Positions 7,874-17,889 are shown, counted from the first letter of the stretch. The stretch is DNA of 64,000 bases from UBA4742 sp963785815 (GCA_963785815.1 CAWAWN010000002.1:1650842-1714841), one strand, 5' to 3'. Program-made: numbers and translations. Notes: generated from the letters alone by a model not told the origin.

Positions 7874-8887
7874 ATGGAGCGAGAGTACGTCGGTGTGGAT
7901 CTGCATCGTCGGCGTTCGGTGATCTATCGGATGAACGCGGCGGGCGAGCAGCTCAGTTGTGTCCGGGTGGCCAACGAGCCGGCGGTGTTCGGCGAGGCGA
8001 TCTCGGCTGCGGCGCCGGGTTCGGATGTGGTGATCGAGGCCACGTACGGCTGGTACTGGGCGGCGGATCTGGTGGCCGAGTTGGGGTATCGGGTGCGGTT
8101 GGCGAACCCGCACGGCAACGACTGGGGCAAGCGTCGCGTGAAGAACGACGAGCGCGACGCCCGGGACCTGGCTGACTTGTTGCGCCTGGGCCGGCTGGCT
8201 GAGGCGTGGGTGGCGCCACCGGCGGTGCGGGAGCTGCGCGAGCTGGTGCGGTTCCGGGCCAAGTTGGTGAACCTGCGGGGCGGGCTCAAGGCTCAGGCCC
8301 ACGCGGTGATGGCCAAGAACGGGGTGTTGCCGGCGGTGGGTGACATGTGGGGCCCGACCGGCACCGCCCAGCTCGACTCACTGGACCTGCCCGACGCGTA
8401 CACGCATCGCCTCGAGGTGCTGCGAGAGCTCATCGACGGCTACGACCACCAGATCGTGACCCTCGACCGTGACATCCATCGCCGGTTGCGAGCCGATCGC
8501 GGCTATCAGGCCATCCAGGCGATACATGGGGTGGGTCGGGTGTTCGCGGCGGTGTTCGTGGCCGAGATCGGCGACGTCGAACGGTTCGATTCACCGGCCG
8601 CGTTGTGCTCGTGGGCCGGGCTGACCCCGCTGCATCGCGAGTCCGACACCAAGGTGCACCGGGGCGCAGTGACCAAGCAAGGCTCGAGGCTGGTGCGCTG
8701 GGCTGCCATCGAAGCGGTGGCCCGCTACCACGGCGGGGACCACCTGGCCGCCAAGTTCCACCAGATCGCCGACCGGCGCGGCACCACCAAAGCCAACGTC
8801 GCTATCGCCCGACGAGTGCTCACCCTCGTCTACTACGGGCTCCGCGACGGCGAGATCCGCTGCCTGACCCAACCCCAGGCGGCGTGA
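7874..8887 (+). CDS. IS110-family transposase
   Basis: A complete 337-residue IS110-type recombinase. The N-terminal RuvC-like domain carries the DEDD set (VGVDLH; VIEATYGWYW; NDERDARDLADLL). The C-terminal Tnp20 domain has the helix-hairpin-helix IHGVGRVFAAVFVAEIGDV and the conserved serine region KQGSRLVRWAAIEA. AGAGGAGG lies just before ATG 7874. Members of this family (IS621 is the characterised case) use a bridge RNA from the element's non-coding end to choose donor and target. The 169 bp to the left or the sequence after the stop may encode it. No terminal inverted repeats are visible, as expected for IS110. Confidence 0.92.
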   Translation: MEREYVGVDLHRRRSVIYRMNAAGEQLSCVRVANEPAVFGEAISAAAPGSDVVIEATYGWYWAADLVAELGYRVRLANPHGNDWGKRRVKNDERDARDLADLLRLGRLAEAWVAPPAVRELRELVRFRAKLVNLRGGLKAQAHAVMAKNGVLPAVGDMWGPTGTAQLDSLDLPDAYTHRLEVLRELIDGYDHQIVTLDRDIHRRLRADRGYQAIQAIHGVGRVFAAVFVAEIGDVERFDSPAALCSWAGLTPLHRESDTKVHRGAVTKQGSRLVRWAAIEAVARYHGGDHLAAKFHQIADRRGTTKANVAIARRVLTLVYYGLRDGEIRCLTQPQAA

Positions 8888-9388
8888 CGCTCGGACACGA
8901 CCAGGTCGCGAGCTCGACAAACGGCAAGGCGCCCACCCCTGTGATGGCGACGCCGGCTACGTGACTGAGCCCGACCCGGCCGAGGCCGAAACGCACCATG
9001 CCCCCGACCGCGGGGCGAAGACATGCCTGCCAGCCGAGCTGGCCTACCTCACCCACTCAACTCGACCAACCCTGGTGCGACCCCCGCCCCGTTGACGGCG
9101 GCGACAACCTGACCGACAGCCTGCGCCGATCGAGGACAGCGTCAAGGTCGTTCGTCCTCGCTTCGCTGCGGGCGCTCCACCTTGACCCCGAACCTCTCAC
9201 CGGCGCGCGCCCGCTCCCAGGTCCCGCCCCCACACCACCCGCCTGCCCCACGAGAAACCCGCCAAGAATCTCTTGACACGACACCGCTCCTTCAGACATG
9301 CCGTTCTGGCGCGGTCGCGGCAGCGACAAGGGCCCGGGACCTGGGCCTGCGGGGGCACTCCAAACGGAGCCGCCGTCGCGGCATGGCC
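8888..9388. other. Non-coding region, probable IS110 right end
   Basis: About 500 bp between the IS110 transposase and the VapC stop. No frame here has a plausible start, ribosome binding site or family match. Some of it must be the right end of the IS110 element, but without inverted repeats or an empty site I cannot place the boundary. Confidence 0.4.
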
Positions 9389-9745
9389 TCAGGGTGTTCG
9401 GATGCGGAGGCCCCTGACCTTGTTGAAGTCCTTGTGGTTCCTGGTGGTGAGGGTGAGTCGGTTCTCCAGAGCTGTCGCGGCGATGAGCGCATCGGGCAGC
9501 CGGAGTTGGAACTCTCTTGCCACACGGCCGGCGCGCTCGGCCACGGCGCGATCCACGGTGATCTCACGAAAGGGAGCCAGCAGCTGCGACACGAGATCGG
9601 TCGCGCTGTTGCCAGCGAACAGCTCGGCTCGCGTCACCACCGAGTAGTGGAGCCGGTTGCGACCTGGCTTGAGCTCAGCGGATCCGCGCAGGTGATCGAT
9701 GAAGATGTCGGTGTCGACGAGGATGTCAGCCACGCTGCCACTCAT
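9389..9745 (-). CDS. VapC-type PIN-domain ribonuclease toxin
   Basis: Toxin of a type II toxin-antitoxin pair; PIN domains cleave RNA using acidic residues around Mg2+. The first Asp is in LVDTDIFIDHLRG, the conserved Glu in VVTRAELFAGN and the later Asp in LPDALIAATAL. The late (T)R/D position appears as LTTRNHKDF. Length (about 118 aa) is normal. Starts at ATG 9745 or GTG 9733 both overlap the antitoxin stop, indicating translational coupling. The catalytic set looks intact, so this module is probably functional. Confidence 0.85.
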   Translation of the reverse strand: MSGSVADILVDTDIFIDHLRGSAELKPGRNRLHYSVVTRAELFAGNSATDLVSQLLAPFREITVDRAVAERAGRVAREFQLRLPDALIAATALENRLTLTTRNHKDFNKVRGLRIRTP

Positions 9746-9944
9746 CACGCGACGGTGACGTGGCGGCTGGGATGGCGCCGAACGTCGAGTTCAGGGCTGC
9801 CGCGGCATCGACGTCGCCGCTCAGGTACTCGTCGAGAGCTCGACGGATGACCTCTGCCATCGGGATGCCCTCAGCGGCGGTCACCTGGTCGATGCGGTGA
9901 CGTTGTGTTTCAGTGAGGTAGATCTGCGTCCTGGTCGCCGACAT
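9726..9944 (-). CDS. VapB-type ribbon-helix-helix antitoxin
   Basis: A 72-residue antitoxin. The N-terminal SATRTQIYLTETQRHRIDQV and the following EGIPMAEVIRRALDEYL form a CopG/MetJ-like ribbon-helix-helix DNA-binding domain. The C-terminal tail (FGAIPAATSPSRDEWQRG) would wrap the VapC active site. I choose ATG 9944, because the frame's longer N-terminus (to 10040) is unlike the family and crosses the promoter. It overlaps vapC by about 20 bp. The protein should autoregulate through the repeats just upstream. Confidence 0.8.
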   Translation of the reverse strand: MSATRTQIYLTETQRHRIDQVTAAEGIPMAEVIRRALDEYLSGDVDAAAALNSTFGAIPAATSPSRDEWQRG

Positions 9945-9970
9945 ACAGCAATGGTATACAGCACACCCAT
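9942..9970 (-). promoter_or_regulatory. Predicted leaderless promoter/operator of vapBC
   Basis: Reading toward vapB, the sequence is TGCTGTATACCATTGCTGTA immediately before TG of the start. It holds two direct TGCTGTA copies and the palindrome GTATAC. A TATACC -10-like hexamer lies eight bases from the ATG, as in leaderless actinobacterial transcripts. The repeated TGCTGTA is a natural candidate operator for the RHH antitoxin. Confidence 0.5.
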
Positions 9971-10026
9971 CGACATCAACCTTCTGGATGAGCCGTTCTG
10001 GGACGCTCTGGATTTGCGCCGAACCG

Positions 10027-10087
10027 GCGTTAGTTGCCATGGCCCCTGGCGGCGCCGCCCTCGCGGGATGAGAATGGCCGCCCTCGG
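10027..10087 (+). repeat. Dispersed 61-bp repeat R1, copy 2
   Basis: Near-identical to 5877-5937. It interrupts sequence that is otherwise shared with 40466-40525 (GCCGAACCGGCGTTA before it, GCTACT...GACAAG after it). That suggests R1 with some 100 bp of flanking DNA inserted into an existing repeat element here. Confidence 0.65.
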
Positions 10088-10136
10088 TCTCGTCTCGACC
10101 ACTCCCTGTAGACCCGAGGGCTATTCACATCTCAGG

Positions 10137-10500
10137 TCGCTACTGATAGATGCTACGACAAGTACTTGGAGGGGCCTCCGCATGGCCCGGGAGCGGCGGT
10201 TTTGGAGCGGGCTCGAGGCGCACCCGAACTGCCGCGATCGCACCGGCGTCGGTCCATCCGACGGTGGAGAGCATCGACGAGTTCAAGTTGCAGGGTCGGC
10301 CGGTCGTCGTCGGCCCGCGCTCGGGGGATCGGATCGTTTGTCGCGTCTGTCGGTCCGGATGCGCTTAAACCCCCGATCGCACGATTTCGTGGGATGGAAT
10401 GTGGGATGGCGGGGGAGTGGCCCCACCCGGCGGAGATGCGGTGAACGATCCTCATGCCACCGACAAGCGCATCGGTATCGCGGGACGCGACGCAGTCCCT
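10137..10500. repeat. Composite repeat element, copy A
   Basis: Homologous to 40487-41325 in several ordered blocks. It has a GCTACT...GACAAGT head and a block around ATCGACGAGTTCAAGTTG (10262-10290). One partial copy of the 147-bp unit follows (TTGTCGCGTCTGTCGGTCC, 10330-10372), then the paired motif GTGGGATG-GAAT-GTGGGATG at 10393-10408. An inverted copy of the unit head lies at 10430-10495. About 70 bp after the paired motif is nearly identical to 41236-41283. No frame inside has support as a gene. It separates the vapBC and PIN toxin-antitoxin modules. Confidence 0.7.
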
Positions 10501-10531
10501 CCGAGTCGTCCAGATCGCGTAGGCTGGCGTT

Positions 10532-10708
10532 GTGAGTAACGTCGCACATGATCGAGATGAGGTACCTCGCGGCACCGGCCTGGTGCCCGCGGACTTGACC
10601 GCTGACCAACTCGCGTCAGCACCCACGATGTCATCAGTCGACATCCTGTTGATCGACGATCTCACCGACGACGAAGACGACGCGTTCGCCGCTGCGCTCG
10701 ACGGGTGA
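10532..10708 (+). CDS. Small antitoxin of PIN-type pair
   Basis: A 58-residue acidic protein from GTG 10532. The C-terminal toxin-wrapping tail (VDILLIDDLTDDEDDAFAAA) is typical of antitoxins paired with PIN toxins. Its stop TGA overlaps the GTG of the following PIN frame (GTGA), the classical coupled arrangement. There is no obvious DNA-binding fold in the short N-terminus. A related tail occurs in the orphan protein at 38776. Because the partner toxin is broken, this antitoxin may now be a free-standing remnant. Confidence 0.6.
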   Translation: MSNVAHDRDEVPRGTGLVPADLTADQLASAPTMSSVDILLIDDLTDDEDDAFAAALDG

Positions 10709-11109
10709 GGCTCGTCGTCGACACCGGCGTGTTCAGCGCGTCGCTGAGCCGTCGTCGCCGCGTACGCCTCGACTCACACGTCCGTCTCATGGCTGGACAT
10801 CAGGTGTTCCTGGCCACCGTCAGCGTGAGCGAACTCCGTTAGGGCGCGCTCGTTGCCCAATGGGGTGAGCCTCGCCGCCAGCGACTGGAGGCGTCCATCC
10901 AGGCGACCACGGTGATCCCCGTCAGCGATGCACTGCTGAGTGCCGTTGCCGAGCTCCGCTACGCGTGCCGGCTCGCCGGTCACCCGCTCCACGACCGTAG
11001 CCACGCCAGTGACCTGTGGATCGCCGGGTCCGCGCTCCACATCGGTGCACCGCTGCTCACCGCCGACCACATCTTCGAGAACACCCCCGGACTGATGCTC
11101 CACAAGTAG
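10705..11109 (+). pseudogene. PIN-domain toxin inactivated by an amber codon
   Basis: A PIN ribonuclease frame of 135 codons with an in-frame TAG at 10840-10842 (codon 46), directly after the conserved SVSELR. The rest is intact: first Asp in LVVDTGVF, third in HASDLWIAGSALHIG, fourth in LLTADHIF. Start GTG 10705 overlaps the antitoxin stop. Loss of the toxin while keeping an intact frame points to a recent nonsense mutation that relieved toxicity. A base-calling error is the alternative. Confidence 0.75.
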
Positions 11110-11269
11110 CGGTGACCGCCCCCCAGGAAGGGGTTCTGCGCGATGGGGCAGTGTGCCGGCAGTCGCATATTGGTCGGGTCACGCGGGACCGACCGCCGCG
11201 CTCGCTGCGACACGTGCATCGGTCGAATGGTCAGCACTGCGTTCGACCGGCTCGGAGCGTGGCGAGGCG

Positions 11270-11542
11270 CTCCTCGTGTGAACAACCGTCGCTTCTCGGG
11301 CCCCATGGGCACCGTCGGCGACTGCTTCGACGGCTCCGTCGCTGAAGCGTTCTTCTCCGGCCTGCGGACAGCGAGCTGCTCGACCAGCACCACTGGGCCA
11401 CCCGCGAGCAACTCGCCCTGGCCTTGTTCGACTGGATCGAGACCAAGTACAAGCCCGCCGCAGCCACAGCTACAACGGCGGGCTCAGCTCGGCCGAGTTC
11501 GAGACCACCAACCGCCCCAGCGACGAGACCGCGGCATGACCA
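11270..11542 (+). pseudogene. IS3-type transposase 3' fragment, frameshifted
   Basis: The end of an IS3-family orfB. RRFSGPMGTVGDCFDGSVAEAFFSGL is read in one frame. ELLDQHHWATREQLALALFDWIETKY and a GGLSSAEFETTN-like tail are read in others, so at least two frame changes exist. The GDCFDxSVAEAFF block contains the third catalytic acidic residue region of the DDE domain. The N-terminal part is absent. It is unrelated to the nearly complete IS3 element at 12.5-13.7 kb, judging by the different end sequence. Confidence 0.65.
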
Positions 11543-11563
11543 CCGCGAAACCACGCCCCCGGC

Positions 11564-11938
11564 TCACCTCTCAGCCACTCGAAAGCGACCACCGTGATAG
11601 GAACCACCCGACCATTCAACCCACAGCCCACCCGTCCACGAGCCCGGCGTACTTCCAGACATCACTGTGGATGTGGATGTGGATGTGGATGTGGATGTGG
11701 ATGTGGATGTAGTCGACGCACTGGGGGCAGACGATGGAGTGACCGTGCTCTGCTCGGCGCCGGCCGAGGGGGCCTCGAACAGCGGGCCGCCGAGAACCCC
11801 TGCGGCGATCACCGCGAGAACCGCGACAACCGACCACGGGCGTCCGGATCGAGGTCGCGGTCTCGAGCGAGGGCCGTGCGGCCTGGTTGCGCAGACGGGC
11901 CCGAGGACCCCAGTCGAGCACACGGCGGGTGAGGACAT
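11564..11938 (-). CDS. Possible small secreted protein with Ser/Thr repeat linker
   Basis: On the minus strand this frame has a basic N-terminus and one hydrophobic helix (WSVVAVLAVIAAGVLGG). A Ser/Thr linker follows, made partly by the hexanucleotide repeat (alternating Thr-Ser), then a short Gly/Trp-rich tail. The layout is that of a small secreted or membrane-anchored protein. The opposing strand is also open, reading as Asp-Val repeats, so coding status is uncertain. No family is recognised, and neighbouring DNA is full of IS debris. Confidence 0.3.
   Translation of the reverse strand: MSSPAVCSTGVLGPVCATRPHGPRSRPRPRSGRPWSVVAVLAVIAAGVLGGPLFEAPSAGAEQSTVTPSSAPSASTTSTSTSTSTSTSTSTVMSGSTPGSWTGGLWVEWSGGSYHGGRFRVAER
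11666..11710 (+). repeat. Hexanucleotide (GTGGAT) tandem repeat
   Basis: Seven to eight perfect tandem copies of GTGGAT. Because the unit is 6 bp, copy-number changes would keep any frame across it. On the minus strand it would encode a Thr-Ser run in the possible secreted protein. Perfect repetition implies recent expansion by slippage. Confidence 0.9.
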
Positions 11939-12538
11939 GGCCCTCGTGTATGGCCGACACCTTTGAGTGGACTTGGGGTCGGATGGAAACCCGATCTAAG
12001 GAGCTGGCCACACCGCCGGCCGATCGCAAGACCAGAGGGTGGAGGTCAGTCGGGTCATCGCGTCTTGGATGGCCGACGCCGTTCGCGGTGCAACATGGCC
12101 GTCGATCCGTCGAGTTCGAGCGGCGTGCTCGGCAACCGACGGGCGGCGACTCAGTGTGAGGCTTCCGTCTACGGCGCCTGGAACTTTGGCTGGAGCGAGG
12201 CGCACGCCTGGAGAGCGGCCTTGGTCTTCGGGTCAGATTGATTGAGGCCGAATCCGGCTCCGGACGGAATGCTCCGGTTGGGCGCGCCGCCGGCGGGGAA
12301 GGTTCCGCCAGGCGTGGCGCCGGACGGGAAGGTTCCGCCATTGGGAGGAGCTCCTGAGCTAGGGAAGCTCCCCCCGGGCGGAGGGCCGGGGAAGGTCCCG
12401 CCTGGCGCCCCGCCCGCGGGACGGCTGCCCCCGGTCGGGATCTGAAGCTTGACCCCGTGCTTGGAGAGACAGGCGGTGTACTTCTGGAAGGCCGCGTTGT
12501 TCGCGCCCCTGAGGGGACCCCGTTGAGTGGTCCAGGCG

Positions 12539-13367
12539 TTATGCGAGTGCTGGTTGGTGGTGGGTGGTCCAGGCTCGGGCGAACTCGGTCGGGGTGAGGT
12601 CGCCGTGGGCGCTGTGGGGTCGGTTGTCGTTGTAGTCGATGCGCCAGTCCTCGATGAGGACCTGGGCTTCGAGCAGGCTGTCGAACTGCCAGCCGTTGAG
12701 GAACTCGTCGCGGAGCCGGCCGTTGAACGACTCGATCCAGGCGTTCTGCCAGGGTGAGCCGGGGTCGATGAACACCGAGTCGACCCCGTTGAAGCGGCAC
12801 CAGTCGGCGATGGCGTAGGCGACGAACTCGGGGCCGTTGTCGAACCGCACGAAGGCGGGCATGCCGCGGACCGCGGCGATGCGGTCGAGGGTGGCCACGA
12901 CCGCGTCGGCGTCGATGGAGCGGGCCGACGACGATGGCTGGGCACTCGCGGGTGAACTCGTCGATCACGTTCAACAGCTTCAAGGTCCGGCCGTCGACGG
13001 TCACGTCGAACTGGAAGTCGAGAGCCCACAGAGCGTTCGGGCAGATCGGACACATGGCCCCGACCGCGGCGCCGATCCCTCGGAGCCGCTTCTTGCGTTT
13101 GCGGTAGGGCACCTTCAGGCCTTCGTCTCGCCACAGACGCTGGATCCGCTTGTCGTTCACGACCCAGCCATCAGCCCGGGCGGCCTTCGCGGCCCGGCGC
13201 CATCCCCACCGGGGACGCCCAGTGGCGAAGGCCCGCAGGAACGCCCGCAGCTCGGTCTCCTCGTCGGAGACGACCGGCGGGTCGAGCCGCTGAGTCGACC
13301 GGTGCTGGCCGATGACCCGACACGCTCGCCGTTGGGAGACCCCGAACCGTTCGCGCAGCACCTTCAC
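12539..13367 (-). pseudogene. IS3-family transposase OrfB, frameshifted
   Basis: The DDE integrase-core subunit. It begins FGVSQRRACRVIGQHRSTQR, has the first catalytic Asp in ALDFQFDV, then loses frame near 12930 by one extra base after ECPAIVV. The rest continues in another frame: second Asp in VRFDNGPEF, Glu in NAWIESFNGRLRDEFL, and the tail HSAHGDLTPTEFA. Without the extra base the protein would be complete and normal in length. The insertion lies in a GG pair, so either recent inactivation or a sequencing error is possible. Confidence 0.8.
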
Positions 13368-13390
13368 CGCGGCGCGACGCCGGTTCGGGG

Positions 13391-13669
13391 TCAGAAGTTT
13401 CCCTCGGCCAGCTCCTTGAGCATCGCCTTGTCGAGCTCGGCCTCGGCCAGCAGCTTCTTCAATCGGGCGTTCTCACCCTCGAGCTCCTTCAACCGCTTCG
13501 CGTCGTTGGCCTTCAAGCCGCCGTACTGAGCGACCCAGCGATGCCACGTCGAGTCGGCGACCTCGAGATGGCGACACACCTCGTCGAGCTCGGCGCCGCC
13601 GGCCAAGAGCTTGTTGCCCTCAGCGAGCTTGCGGATGATCTGGTCGGGCGTATGCCGACGTCGGGTCAT
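13391..13669 (-). CDS. IS3-family transposase OrfA
   Basis: A 92-residue DNA-binding subunit: TRRRHTPDQIIRKLAEGNKL, a helix-turn-helix with ADSTWHRWVAQYGG, then a leucine-zipper coiled coil (KRLKELEGENARLKKLL). This is the normal IS3 OrfA layout and length. OrfB begins just downstream in another frame. In this family the active transposase is made by programmed frameshifting between the two. Confidence 0.85.
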   Translation of the reverse strand: MTRRRHTPDQIIRKLAEGNKLLAGGAELDEVCRHLEVADSTWHRWVAQYGGLKANDAKRLKELEGENARLKKLLAEAELDKAMLKELAEGNF

Positions 13670-13848
13670 GGTGCTGTCCTCCTCGCCCCAGTCTGGGGCA
13701 ACGGACTCCCACACCGCCCGGACCACTACACGGGGGTCACCTCACCCCCGCCGGCTGTCGCCGTCTCCTTCTTCGAGCTTCCGCCTCCACATCCAACCAA
13801 CGCCAGACCGGCGAGGCCAAGCAGCAGAACCCGTGCGAACCACTTCAT

Positions 13849-14395
13849 TCGTGCCTTCTCCTGCGTCAATGACCTTGGGCCTTGTGTTGAACACCGGGCG
13901 ACCTGCGCGAACGCCGGAGTCAAGTTGGGCAATTCGTCTCGGCTCAGCCGGGGGCTCGGGTGGAGGCACGGGCCACGACCGTCGAACCTGGACTCAACCC
14001 ATGACCACCAGCGCACATCGATCTGCGGGCCGACGAACCAACGCCCGACGATTCGCCGCGAGCGCAGATGACATTCGCACCGTCACCTCATGGCTCGATG
14101 AGAACCAACTGGAACTTCCATGGAAGCGGCCGGTTCGCCGGATCATGGTCCAGGCGTCCGAGCACTGCCTCGGCTCCTCCGCATTCGAGCGGCGCGTGGT
14201 TGTTCGACCTCTCCCTGGGCCTTCTAGCGAGTTTCCAAACGGTTCCAAGGCCGATCTCAGGGTCGGTGTGGAGAGTGGGGTCCACTCGGCGGTCCCGGCG
14301 CGTCGGGATCGACCAGTCCTCTGGGTCGAAGCAGGCCAACTGGCCCGGGGTCGCACCGTTTCGCTCGTCCACCGATTCGAAAGCTCAGCTCCCAC
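13849..14395. other. Intergenic region upstream of export operon
   Basis: About 550 bp between the divergent lipoprotein gene and the export operon. Several frames are open on both strands, but none has a ribosome binding site, codon pattern or family match. The promoters of both neighbours must be here; I see no unambiguous -35/-10 pair or repeated operator. Confidence 0.4.
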
Positions 14396-15897
14396 ATGGC
14401 TCTAGAGACGACAGATCCGCCATCTCCTGACCCGCTCGTCGCGACCTCGCCAGCTGCGCCAGCCGTCGACGACGACCCAGCGGGGGACCGGGCAGCGGGT
14501 CCCACCCGGTTCAGCCGCCTTCGTCGCCCCTGGGTGATCGTCGCCGCCGTAGCTGTGGTGCTGGTCGCCGGTTTCGGCATCTGGTGGTTCTTCCTCCGAT
14601 CGACCGGTCACGCGTCGGCCGCGACCTCCACCGCCCAGCTCGTCACGGTGACCCGAGGCGACATGAAGACGACGGTCTCGGGCAACGGCACCGTGGCCGC
14701 AGCCGACACCGACAACCTGAGCTTCGCCTCGTCCGGGAAGGTGACGGCGGTCAACGTCAAGGCCGGTGACACGGTCACTGCCGGTCAGGTGCTGGCCACG
14801 ATCGACTCCAGTGAGCTCCAGTCCTCGCTGAGCTCGGCCGAGGCGAATCTTGCCAGTGCGCAAGCCACGCTGGCCGACGCGGAGTCAGCGGGAAGTTCAA
14901 GCCAGCAGATCGCGGCAGACAAGGCCAGCGTGACCTCGGCGCAGGACTCCGTCACCAGCGCGCAGCAGGCGCTGAGCGGGGCGTCGCTGGTTGCGACCTT
15001 CGACGGCACGGTCTCCCAGGTGGACCTCACGGTGGGCGAATCGCTCGGTAGCTCCGGAGCCGGGGCGACGACACCGACGGGGTCGGCCAGCGGGTCGGGC
15101 CTGTCCTCACCCGGCCTCGGTTCCTCGACCAGCCCGACTGGCGGGACGGGCAGCTCCTCGACCACCTCGTCGGCCCAGATCACGGTGGTCAGCGCCGGTC
15201 GCTACACGGTGCAGCTCTCGATCGGCACCAGCGACATCGACAAGGTCGCCGTCGGCCAGAGCGCCCAGCTGACCGTGACGACGTCCGGTTCCTCGGCCAC
15301 GTCCGGCCTTCCATCGTTCCTGGCTGGTGGCGGCGGCGGGTTCCCCGGTCTCGGCGGAGGTTCTGGCGCGACCGGATCGAACCAGTCCACTCGGAGCTCG
15401 AGCTCCTCTACCGGGGCGACCGCCACCGGAACGGTGACCGAGGTGAGCAAGGTCGCCGCCACCAGCTCAGGCGTGGCCACCTATCCGGTCACCATCTCGT
15501 TCAACGCACCAGCCAAGGACTTCTATGTCGGTGCCACCGTGACCGGCGCCATCAGCACGGCGACCCGGACAAACGTGCTTCAGGTCTCCTCGCTGGCGAT
15601 CACCACCAGCAACGGGGTGTCCACGGTGCAGGTGGCCAAGGATGGCACGACCACGGGGCCGACCGAGACCCGGACCGTCCAGACCGGGCTGACCGACAAC
15701 GGCATGACGGAGATCACCTCCGGGCTGGTTGCCGGTGAGAAGGTGATCATCTCGCTGCCGAGCTTCCCGGGTGCCGGGTCGACCTCAGGCCGGGGAGGGT
15801 CCGGGTTCCCCAGTGGTACAGGCGGGTCGGGCTTCCCGACCGGTGGCTTCCCGAGCGGAGGCTTCCCCAGCGGTGGGAACGCTCCGAGCGGTGGACA

Positions 15898-15901
<4 letters not shown>
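14396..15901 (+). CDS. Periplasmic-adaptor/membrane-fusion protein (HlyD/MacA-like)
   Basis: A 501-residue adaptor of a MacAB-type exporter. It has a cytoplasmic N-terminal tail, one transmembrane helix (VIVAAVAVVLVAGFGIWWFF, about residues 48-67), then a biotinyl-lipoyl half (GKVTAVNVKAGDTVTAGQVL) and a short alpha-helical hairpin (residues ~140-190). The second lipoyl half follows (ATFDGTVSQVDLTVGE), then a Gly/Ser-rich insert and the beta-barrel/membrane-proximal domain. The C-terminus is Gly/Ser/Phe-rich. In Gram-positive bacteria such proteins dock on the FtsX-like permease. Its stop overlaps the ATPase start by 4 bp. A second adaptor is at 17890. Confidence 0.85.
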
Positions 15902-16652
<751 letters not shown>

Positions 16653-16656
<4 letters not shown>

Positions 16657-17885
16657 GTTGGCGAGACACGCTCCGAACGGCCACAGAGGCTGTCCGCACC
16701 CACCGGCTCCGGTCGGCGCTCACCATGCTCGGCATCCTGATCGGCATCACCGCCGTCGTCCTGACGGTGGGGCTGGGCCAGGGCGCCAAGGCCAAGGTGC
16801 AGGCCCAGATCAACGAGCTGGGCACCAATCTGCTGGTGGTATCACCCGGCAGCTCGACGAGCAGCAGCGGCACTCGAGGTGGCTTCGGTTCCGCCTCGAC
16901 GCTCACCGTCGAGGACGCCCAGGCGCTCGACGCCAAGTCGGTTGCACCCGACATCCAAACCGTGGCTCCCGTGTCGACCACCTCGGCTTCACTGGTCTCG
17001 GGGTCCAAGAACTGGACAACGACCCTGACGGGAACTTGGCCGAGTTGGAGCGCCGTGCGCTCTCGCTCCGTTAGCTCGGGCCGCTTCTTGTCCGCCGCCG
17101 ACCAGCGCGACAGCGCGGCGGTGGTGGTGTTGGGGAGCGACACCGCCTCAGAGCTCTTCTCCCAGGCTGACCCGGTCGGGCAGTACGTCTCCTACAACGG
17201 GACGCGGCTCGAGGTCATCGGCGTCTTGAAGGCGCTCAGCTCGTCGGACAACGCGTCGAGCAACGACGTCGCCCTGGTGCCGCTGTCGACCTATTCCCAA
17301 CAGCTGGTCGGCGGGTCGAGCCGCAATTCGGTCAGCTCGATCTACATCAAGGCCGATTCGGCGGGGAGCCTCTCGTCGGCCTACCAGGAGGCCAACTCGT
17401 TGCTCCTGAACCTTCACGGCATCACGACCTCGAGCAACGCGGATTTCTCGATCGCCACCCAGCAATCCATCCTCAGCACCGCCAGCTCCGTGAACAGCAC
17501 CCTCACGGTGATGCTCGGCGGGATCGCCGTCATCGCCCTGCTGGTCGGCGGCATCGGTGTGATGAACATCATGCTGGTGTCGGTGGCCGAGCGGATCCGC
17601 GAGATCGGCCTGCGCAAGTCCCTGGGCGCCCGACCTGGCCTGATCCGTCGACAGTTCCTGGTCGAGGCCTCGGTCCTGGGCCTGGCCGGAGGCGTCCTCG
17701 GTGTGAGCCTCGGGATCCTGGGTGCCGTCCTGTTACCGATCTTCACTGACTCCGAGGTGATCGTCTCGGTCCCCGCCGCGCTGGCCTCGATCGTCATGGC
17801 CGTCGGGATCGGTGTCGCCTTCGGCGTGTACCCCGCATCCCGGGCGGCGCGTCTCGCCCCCATCGACGCACTGAGAAGCGAGTAG
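16653..17885 (+). CDS. MacB-type FtsX-domain permease
   Basis: A 410-residue permease with the MacB layout. A first helix at HRLRSALTMLGILIGITAVVL is followed by a large extracytoplasmic MacB_PCD domain (about residues 45-270). Three C-terminal helices form the FtsX domain, including GGIGVMNIMLVSVAERIREI then GLRKSLGARPGLIRRQFL. The export mechanism of this family is mechanotransmission rather than transport through a central channel. It ends five bases before the second adaptor gene. Confidence 0.92.
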
Positions 17886-17889
17886 AACC

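Larger units (their letters stand above)
12515..13741 (-). mobile_element. IS3-family insertion sequence
   Basis: Imperfect terminal inverted repeats: the left end contains AGTGGTCCAGGCG (from 12526), and the right end read inward contains AGTGGTCCGGGCG (from 13728). The similarity extends outward to GACCCC-GT on both sides, so the exact boundary is uncertain by about 10 bp. The element holds orfA and a frameshifted orfB and lies inside a lipoprotein gene. A clear target duplication could not be read. Confidence 0.75.
12169..13848 (-). pseudogene. Lipoprotein gene interrupted by IS3 element
   Basis: Two pieces of one gene flank the IS3 element. The 5' piece (13848 down to about 13735) gives MKWFARVLLLGLAGLALVGC, a textbook lipoprotein signal with lipobox LVGC, then a Gly/Ser/Lys linker. 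The 3' piece (about 12515 down to 12169) gives FQKYTACLSKHGVKLQIPTG, a Pro/Gly-rich repeat region (GGTFP, GGSFP), and a Cys-containing tail QACASLQPKFQAP. The two parts read in the same orientation across the insertion. The FxxYxxCLxxHGV ... LQAC arrangement occurs in small secreted actinobacterial proteins of unknown role. GGAGAAGG precedes the start. Confidence 0.7.

Noticed and set aside
11667..11966. Plus-strand frame starting with Asp-Val repeats
   Set aside because: It arises from the hexanucleotide repeat; no ribosome site, and the minus strand has the more protein-like layout.
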